A stretch of DNA of 10,232 nt from Brevundimonas sp. UBA986 (GTDB lineage Bacteria; Pseudomonadota; Alphaproteobacteria; Caulobacterales; Caulobacteraceae). Position 1 is the first letter of the stretch. Each line of letters starts with the position of its first letter. The position numbers and the translations under genes were made by a program. Under the pieces are notes generated by a model, which searched no databases, had not been told where the DNA came from, and saw nothing but the letters and a program-made list of their open reading frames with translations. Below, piece after piece: positions 6,038 through 10,232 of this stretch. The stretch is from the NCBI GenBank assembly GCA_002292165.1, contig DBBK01000190.1, positions 1-10,232 on the forward strand, in the 5' to 3' direction.

Positions 6038-6064
6038 GGCCTGATCAGGCCCGAACCGGCCTGA
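6038..6064. terminator. Three-armed inverted repeat between convergent genes; probable bidirectional terminator
   Basis: GGCCTGA at 6038-6044 is followed directly by its complement TCAGGCC at 6045-6051, giving a perfect 14-bp palindrome. A second GGCCTGA lies at 6058-6064. The middle arm can therefore pair with either neighbour, and the second option gives a 7-bp stem with a 6-base loop. It sits 5 bases past the S41 protease stop and contains the purT stop (complement of 6045-6047). On the minus strand it is followed by a pyrimidine-rich TTCCTTC but no true T run, so intrinsic termination would be weak. Confidence 0.5.
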
Positions 6065-7250
6065 CCTTGCCGGCGGCTTCGCGAGCCCGGTCGCGGGCCT
6101 CGTCGGTGGTGGCGCCACGCGCCGTGGCGACGCCCATGCGCCGCCGCTCGAAAGCCTCGGGCTTGCCGAACAGGCGCAGGTCGGCGGTCGGAACCGACAG
6201 GGCCTCGGCGACGCCCTCGAAGGCGATGCCAACCGCTTCCATCCCGCCATAGATCACCGCGCTGGCGCCGATCTCGCGCTGGCTGACATCGACGGGCAGG
6301 CCGAGGATGGCCCGCGCATGCAGGGCGAACTCGCTCATCGCCTGGGTGGCCAGGGTCACCAGGCCGGTGTCGTGCGGGCGCGGCGAGACCTCCGAGAACC
6401 AGACCTGATCCCCCTTCACGAACAGCTCCACGCCGAAGACGCCGAGACCGCCCAGCGCCCCCGTCACCTTGCCCGCGATGTCCTGCGAGGCGGCGAGGGC
6501 GGCGTCACTCATCGCCTGCGGCTGCCAGCTCTCGACATAGTCGCCCCTGACCTGGCGATGGCCGATCGGGGCGCAGAAGTCGGTGCGGACCTGACCGTCG
6601 CCGCCCAGCGAGCGCACGGTCAACAGGGTGATCTCGAAGTCGAAATCGATTCGCCCCTCGACGATGACCCGCGCCGTGTCCACGCGTCCGGCCGACTGGG
6701 CATAGGCCCAGGCGTCGGCGATCTCGTCAGGGTTCTCGACGAAGGACTGGCCCTTGCCGGAGGAGGACATCACCGGCTTGACGAAGCAGGGATAGCCCAC
6801 GGCCTGCGCGCCCGCCGACAGTTCCCCGGCCGAGCCGGCGAAGGCGAACGGGCTGGTCGCCAGCCCCAGGTCCTCGGCCGCCAGCCGCCGGATGCCCTCG
6901 CGGTTCATGGTCAGCTGCACGGCGCGTGCGGTCGGGATGACCACGGCCATTCCCGCCGCCTCGATATGGGCCAGGACGTCGGTGGCGATGGCCTCGATTT
7001 CGGGCACGATGATGTGCGGCGCCTCGGCCATGATGACGCCGTTCAACACCTGCGGATCGGTCATCGGGATGACGTGGCTGCGGTGCGCTACCTGCATGGC
7101 GGGGGCGTTGGGATAGCGGTCGACCGCGATCACCTCGGCGCCCAGCCGTTGCAGCTCGATGGCCACCTCCTTGCCCAGCTCTCCCGAGCCCAGCAGCATG
7201 ACGCGGATCGCGGTGTCCGAAAGCGGCGTGCCGAGTTTCATGGCGGGCAT
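6045..7250 (-). CDS. purT: Formate-dependent phosphoribosylglycinamide formyltransferase (PurT)
   Basis: The 401-residue protein matches the length and layout of PurT (about 390 residues), the ATP-grasp enzyme that makes formyl-GAR from GAR, formate and ATP in purine synthesis, an alternative to folate-dependent PurN. Visible landmarks: VMLLGSGELGKEVAIELQRLG (about 17-37), a Rossmann-like N-terminus; AVDRYPNAPAMQVAHRSHV (42-60); the ATP-grasp loop KPVMSSSGKGQS (158-169); EGRIDFDFEITLL (198-210); and the metal/phosphate segment FSEVSPRPHDTGLVT (285-299). The start at 7250 is set by AAAGGAG 9 bases upstream; the internal ATG at 7241 is 18 bases away. It begins 4 bases after the VOC gene stop, the last of the transketolase-led series. 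PurK is a paralogue, but the motifs and length fit PurT. The stop codon lies inside an inverted repeat. Confidence 0.95.
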   Translation of the reverse strand: MPAMKLGTPLSDTAIRVMLLGSGELGKEVAIELQRLGAEVIAVDRYPNAPAMQVAHRSHVIPMTDPQVLNGVIMAEAPHIIVPEIEAIATDVLAHIEAAGMAVVIPTARAVQLTMNREGIRRLAAEDLGLATSPFAFAGSAGELSAGAQAVGYPCFVKPVMSSSGKGQSFVENPDEIADAWAYAQSAGRVDTARVIVEGRIDFDFEITLLTVRSLGGDGQVRTDFCAPIGHRQVRGDYVESWQPQAMSDAALAASQDIAGKVTGALGGLGVFGVELFVKGDQVWFSEVSPRPHDTGLVTLATQAMSEFALHARAILGLPVDVSQREIGASAVIYGGMEAVGIAFEGVAEALSVPTADLRLFGKPEAFERRRMGVATARGATTDEARDRAREAAGKVRPVRA

Positions 7251-7254
7251 GGGT

Positions 7255-7647
7255 TCAGACTCCTTTAGACGGTTCGATCAGGTCCCAGGCGTTGCCGTAC
7301 AGGTCTTCGAAGACCGCCACCACGCCATAGGGTTCATGCCGCGGCGCCTCGCGGAAACTCACGCCCGCCGCCGTCCAGGCCGCATGGTCGCGCGCGAAGT
7401 CGTCGGTCTCGAGAAACAGCCAGACCCGGTCGCCGGCCTGTTTGCCGACGGCGGCGATCTGCGCCTCGGTAGTCGCCTTCGCCAACAGCAGGGAGGTGTC
7501 GCCACCCTTCGGCGTCACCCGCACCCAGCGCTTGCCGCCGCCCATGTCGGTGTCCTCGCTCAGGTCGAAACCCAGCGCGCCGACATAGAAGGCGATGGCC
7601 TCGTCATAGTCGCGGACCAGCAGGCTGACGGCGCCCAGACGGCTCAC
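7255..7647 (-). CDS. VOC superfamily (glyoxalase/bleomycin-resistance fold) protein
   Basis: The 130-residue protein is a single VOC unit with two beta-alpha-beta-beta-beta halves: LGAVSLLVRDYDEAIAFYVGALGF (4-27) and the second half from WLFLETDDFARDHAAWTAAGVSF (76-98) to AVFEDLYGNAWDLIEP (111-126). The family includes glyoxalase I, dioxygenases and antibiotic-binding proteins. By rough alignment, Ser8 falls where glyoxalase I has its first metal ligand, while E114 in the FEDLYGN motif matches the last, so glyoxalase I activity is doubtful and the substrate is unknown. The start is a GTG (7647-7645) overlapping the esterase TGA as GTGA. No purine-rich Shine-Dalgarno precedes it, which suggests translation by re-initiation from the esterase. 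It lies between the esterase and purT on the minus strand. Confidence 0.87.
   Translation of the reverse strand: MSRLGAVSLLVRDYDEAIAFYVGALGFDLSEDTDMGGGKRWVRVTPKGGDTSLLLAKATTEAQIAAVGKQAGDRVWLFLETDDFARDHAAWTAAGVSFREAPRHEPYGVVAVFEDLYGNAWDLIEPSKGV
7260..7266 (-). promoter_or_regulatory. Ribosome binding site of purT (decides its start)
   Basis: The minus strand reads AAAGGAG, then 9 bases, then the ATG at 7250. It lies within the last codons of the upstream VOC gene. This near-perfect Shine-Dalgarno supports the first ATG over the in-frame ATG nine bases further on. It also means purT can be translated independently of its neighbours. Confidence 0.75.
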
Positions 7648-8495
7648 GGCGCAGGAACGGCGTACAGTCGGCGGAAGGCGTCCAGCGCCGCGCCGTGATA
7701 GATGGTGGCGTGGCTTTCGGTCGTGCGCGGCGTGAAGCTCCAGCTCACCCCGGGCAGGGCGTGATCGCGCAGATTGGCGATCAGCAAATCCATCGGCGCC
7801 TGCATCTCCTCGCCTTCGTCGCCGAGGGTCAGGATCAGGGTGTGGGAGTCATTGGACTGGTCGCGCAGCCGGGTGCCCGACTGGCGGGCCAGTTCGCCGC
7901 CGTCCCACCACAGGCTCGGGCTGACGGCGACATAGGCGCCGAACATCTGCGGTTCCTTCAGGAAGGTCTCGACGACGAACAGGCCGGCGAGGGATTCGCC
8001 CATCAGGGCGGTCTCGCCGCTGGTGCGGAAATGCGCCGCGATGAAGGGCTGCACCTCCTCGCCGAGGAAACGACGGAAGCGTTCCGACTGCCCTTGCGTG
8101 GGGTAGCGGGCGATCAGTTCCGGATTGGTCGTCGGCAGGGCCAGTTCGTTGCGGCGATCCACCGAGGCCACGCCCACCACGATCACGTCGCGCGTCGTGC
8201 CGACGATGGTGCCCAGCTGGGCGATGCCCGAGATGTGGTGGAAGTCCTGATCCTGACCGCCATCCAGCACAAACAGGACGGGATAGGTCTTGCCGCTGTC
8301 GGCATAGCCGGGCGGAAGCCAGACGTTGATCTCGCGCGTCGCCCCCATCACCGTCGAGGGCAGGGCGAAGGAGCGGCCGATGACGATCGGCGTCTCGGCG
8401 ACGGCAGGCCCGGTCGTCGTCTGGGCGTGGGCGGCTGGAACGAGGATCAACCCCGCGACCAGACCGACCGCCGCCAGACGGCGAGTGTGGATCAC
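7644..8495 (-). CDS. Secreted alpha/beta-hydrolase, putative esterase (PF00756-like)
   Basis: The 283-residue protein starts at a GTG (8495-8493) overlapping the transketolase TGA as GTGA, with AAGG 7 bases upstream. Residues 1-24 are a signal peptide (MIHTRRLAAVGLVAGLILVPAAHA-Q), so it acts in the periplasm or outside. The core shows INVWLPPGYADSGKTYPVLFVLDGG (56-80), the nucleophile elbow GESLAG (166-171) with S168, an acidic LTLGDEGEE segment (223-230, D226 a candidate acid) and the late His in TESHATIYHGAAL (H262). This matches the putative esterase/enterochelin-esterase-like family, which includes siderophore esterases and acyl-ester hydrolases. No iron-uptake genes are nearby, so a siderophore role is not supported, and the substrate is unknown. 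A secreted hydrolase coupled to a cytoplasmic metabolic enzyme is odd. An in-frame start elsewhere is unlikely because this one gives an intact signal peptide. Confidence 0.86.
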   Translation of the reverse strand: MIHTRRLAAVGLVAGLILVPAAHAQTTTGPAVAETPIVIGRSFALPSTVMGATREINVWLPPGYADSGKTYPVLFVLDGGQDQDFHHISGIAQLGTIVGTTRDVIVVGVASVDRRNELALPTTNPELIARYPTQGQSERFRRFLGEEVQPFIAAHFRTSGETALMGESLAGLFVVETFLKEPQMFGAYVAVSPSLWWDGGELARQSGTRLRDQSNDSHTLILTLGDEGEEMQAPMDLLIANLRDHALPGVSWSFTPRTTESHATIYHGAALDAFRRLYAVPAP

Positions 8496-10232
8496 AGCCG
8501 CGCCTTGACCGCCGCGATCACGGCGTCCGAAGTGATACCGAACTTCTCGTACAGGATCTCGGCCGGGGCCGAGGCGCCGAAGGAGGTCATGCCGATGAAG
8601 GCGCCGTCTTCGCCGATGAAGCGTTCCCAGCCCTGTTTGATCGCGGCCTCGACGGCGACGCGGACGGTGCCCCGGCCGATGACGGAGGCCTGATAGGCCG
8701 CGTCCTGCTTGTCGAACAGCTCGACGCAGGGGACGGAGACGACGCGGGTCGGCGTGCCTTCGGCTTCCAGCGTCTCGGCGGCCTTCAGGGCCAGGGCCAG
8801 TTCCGTGCCGGTGCCGAACAGGGTGACCCTGGCCTCGCCGTTGGCGGCCTTGATCTCATAGGCGCCCTTCGCGGTCAGGTTCTCGGCCGAGGCGACGGTG
8901 CGGACCGCCGGGGTCTTCTGGCGCGACAGGCACATGGCCGACGGCGTGGTCTTCGTTTCGAGCGCGATCTTCCACGCCTCCATGGCCTCGACCGTGTCGG
9001 CCGGGCGGAAGACGTAGAGGTTCGGAATGGCGCGCAGGGCCGCCAGATGCTCGACCGGCTGGTGCGTCGGGCCGTCTTCGCCCAGACCGATCGAGTCGTG
9101 GGTCAGGACGTGGATGGCGCGCACCCCCATCAGGGCGCCCAGACGGATGGCCGGACGGCTGTAGTCCGAGAACACCATGAAGGTGCCGCCGTAGGGGATG
9201 ATCCCGCCGTGCAGGGCCAGGCCGTTCAGGGCCGCGGCCATGCCGAACTCTCGGATGCCCCAGTTCACATAACGCCCCTCATAGGTCGGGGCGTCGAAGA
9301 TCGGGGTGTCCTTGACGAAGGTGTTGTTCGATCCGGTCAGGTCGGCCGAACCGCCGATCAGTTCGGGAATGGCGGCGAAGACCTCGTCGAGCGCGGCGCC
9401 CGACGACTGGCGCGTGGCCTGGGCCGGCCTGGTCTCGATCAGTTCGGCGATCCTGGCGTCCAGCTTGGCGAAGGCGGTCTCGGGCAGGTCGCCCTTCATG
9501 GCGCGGGTGAAGTCGGCGGCCTGCTTCGAGGCGGCCAGACGGGCTTCCCAGGCCTTGCGGTGCTTGGCGCCCTGACGGCCGACCTTCAGCCAGGCCTTCT
9601 GGATGTTCTCGGGCAGTTCGAACGGGTCGTGATCCCAGCCGAGGCCCAGACGGGTCGCGGCGACCTCGGCGGCGCCCAGGGCCGCGCCGTGGGTCTTGTG
9701 GCTGCCTTCCATGGTGGCGGCGCCCTTGCCGATCTTGGTCTTGCAGGCCAGCAGCGTCGGCTTGTCCTGCTTGGTCGCCCACTTCAGGGCGGCCTTGATG
9801 GCGTCGACGTCATGGCCGTCCACGGCCTTGACCGCCCAGCCGGCGGCCTTGAAGCGGGCCTTCTGGTCGGTGGTGTCCGACAGCGAAACCTTGCCGTCGA
9901 TGGTGATCTCATTGTCGTCCCACAGGACGGTCAGCCTGTTCAGCTTGTAGCGGCCGGCCAGGGCGATGGCCTCCTGCGACACGCCTTCCATCAGGCAGCC
10001 GTCGCCGGCGACCACCCATGTGCGGTGGTCGACCAGATCGTCGCCGTACTTCGCCGCCAGATGCCGCTCGGCCATGGCGAAGCCGACCGAGGTGGCCAGA
10101 CCCTGACCCAGCGGGCCGGTCGTGACCTCGACGCCGGGCATATGGCCGTACTCGGGGTGACCCGCGGTCTTCGATCCCCACTGGCGGAAGTTCGACAGTT
10201 CCTGCTTGGTCGCGGCCTTGTAGCCGGTCAGG
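8492..10232 (-). CDS. tkt: Transketolase (5' end cut by window edge)
   Basis: The coding frame runs off the right edge: 580 codons including the stop are visible, against about 660 residues for a full transketolase, so roughly 75-90 N-terminal residues are missing. An internal ATG at 10141 is not the start, because the frame upstream reads FRQWGSKTAGHPEYGH, a conserved part of the family. Further marks: GVEVTTGPLGQGLA; the thiamine-diphosphate motif GDGCLMEG (visible residues 76-83) with WDDNEI (104-109); the pyrimidine-domain WGIREFGMAAALNG with the likely catalytic Glu at visible 328; and THDSIGLGEDGPTHQP for substrate binding. The enzyme moves two-carbon units between sugar phosphates in the pentose phosphate pathway. 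All key motifs are intact. It heads a translationally coupled series with the esterase, VOC protein and purT; its promoter is outside the window. Confidence 0.96.
   Translation of the reverse strand, partial: LTGYKAATKQELSNFRQWGSKTAGHPEYGHMPGVEVTTGPLGQGLATSVGFAMAERHLAAKYGDDLVDHRTWVVAGDGCLMEGVSQEAIALAGRYKLNRLTVLWDDNEITIDGKVSLSDTTDQKARFKAAGWAVKAVDGHDVDAIKAALKWATKQDKPTLLACKTKIGKGAATMEGSHKTHGAALGAAEVAATRLGLGWDHDPFELPENIQKAWLKVGRQGAKHRKAWEARLAASKQAADFTRAMKGDLPETAFAKLDARIAELIETRPAQATRQSSGAALDEVFAAIPELIGGSADLTGSNNTFVKDTPIFDAPTYEGRYVNWGIREFGMAAALNGLALHGGIIPYGGTFMVFSDYSRPAIRLGALMGVRAIHVLTHDSIGLGEDGPTHQPVEHLAALRAIPNLYVFRPADTVEAMEAWKIALETKTTPSAMCLSRQKTPAVRTVASAENLTAKGAYEIKAANGEARVTLFGTGTELALALKAAETLEAEGTPTRVVSVPCVELFDKQDAAYQASVIGRGTVRVAVEAAIKQGWERFIGEDGAFIGMTSFGASAPAEILYEKFGITSDAVIAAVKARL

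Noticed and set aside
6318..7268. Plus-strand open frame opposite purT
   Set aside because: It is a His/Arg/Gly-rich antisense shadow of a confidently identified gene.
7695..8693. Plus-strand open frame opposite the esterase and the tkt 3' end
   Set aside because: It is antisense across two real genes and their overlap, with no recognisable motif.
10139..10141. ATG as start of transketolase
   Set aside because: The frame continues upstream with conserved transketolase sequence to the window edge, so this Met is internal.
1..10232. Mobile element, prophage, CRISPR array or RNA gene
   Set aside because: No transposase, integrase, terminal repeats, evenly spaced repeats, tRNA-like cloverleaf or rRNA segment was found when reading both strands; the gaps between genes are too short to hide one.

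Overview
The window is GC-rich, with dense genes, very short intergenic gaps, overlapping start/stop codons and strongly G/C-biased third positions. Together with the protein sequences (transketolase, the start of glyceraldehyde-3-phosphate dehydrogenase, PurT, an OmpR/EnvZ-type pair), this points to an alphaproteobacterium, most likely in the Caulobacterales (Brevundimonas- or Caulobacter-like). That placement is inference from style and was not tested by a search.

Right half, minus strand (10232 to 6045): an operon-like series of transketolase (cut by the window edge), a secreted putative esterase, a VOC/glyoxalase-fold protein and purT. The first two junctions are 4-base GTGA overlaps and the last gap is 4 bases, so these genes are almost certainly co-transcribed and translationally coupled. 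A three-armed inverted repeat around 6038-6064 separates purT from a convergent plus-strand gene.

Middle, plus strand (3947 to 6032): a short secreted protein with four EF-hand calcium-binding loops, then a periplasmic S41 protease of the C-terminal-processing (PDZ plus Ser/Lys) type. 

Left half, minus strand (3821 to 167): an OmpR-type response regulator, an EnvZ-like histidine kinase and a second, different S41 peptidase, joined by TTGA and TGATG overlaps. The regulator diverges from the EF-hand gene across a 125-base control region. The first 42 bases hold the start of gap (minus strand) with a good ribosome binding site.

Reading the parts together: tkt and gap, both central carbon metabolism genes on the same strand, bracket an 8.4-kb block. 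Inside it is a coherent envelope module: divergent EF-hand protein, two-component system, and one S41 protease at each end. The EF-hand protein, the kinase's periplasmic sensor and the kinase-linked peptidase all carry Pro/Gly-rich segments. My leading hypothesis is a calcium- or envelope-responsive signalling and proteolysis module, comparable in outline to known two-component/EF-hand pairings in other proteobacteria. No phage, insertion sequence, tRNA, rRNA or CRISPR was seen.
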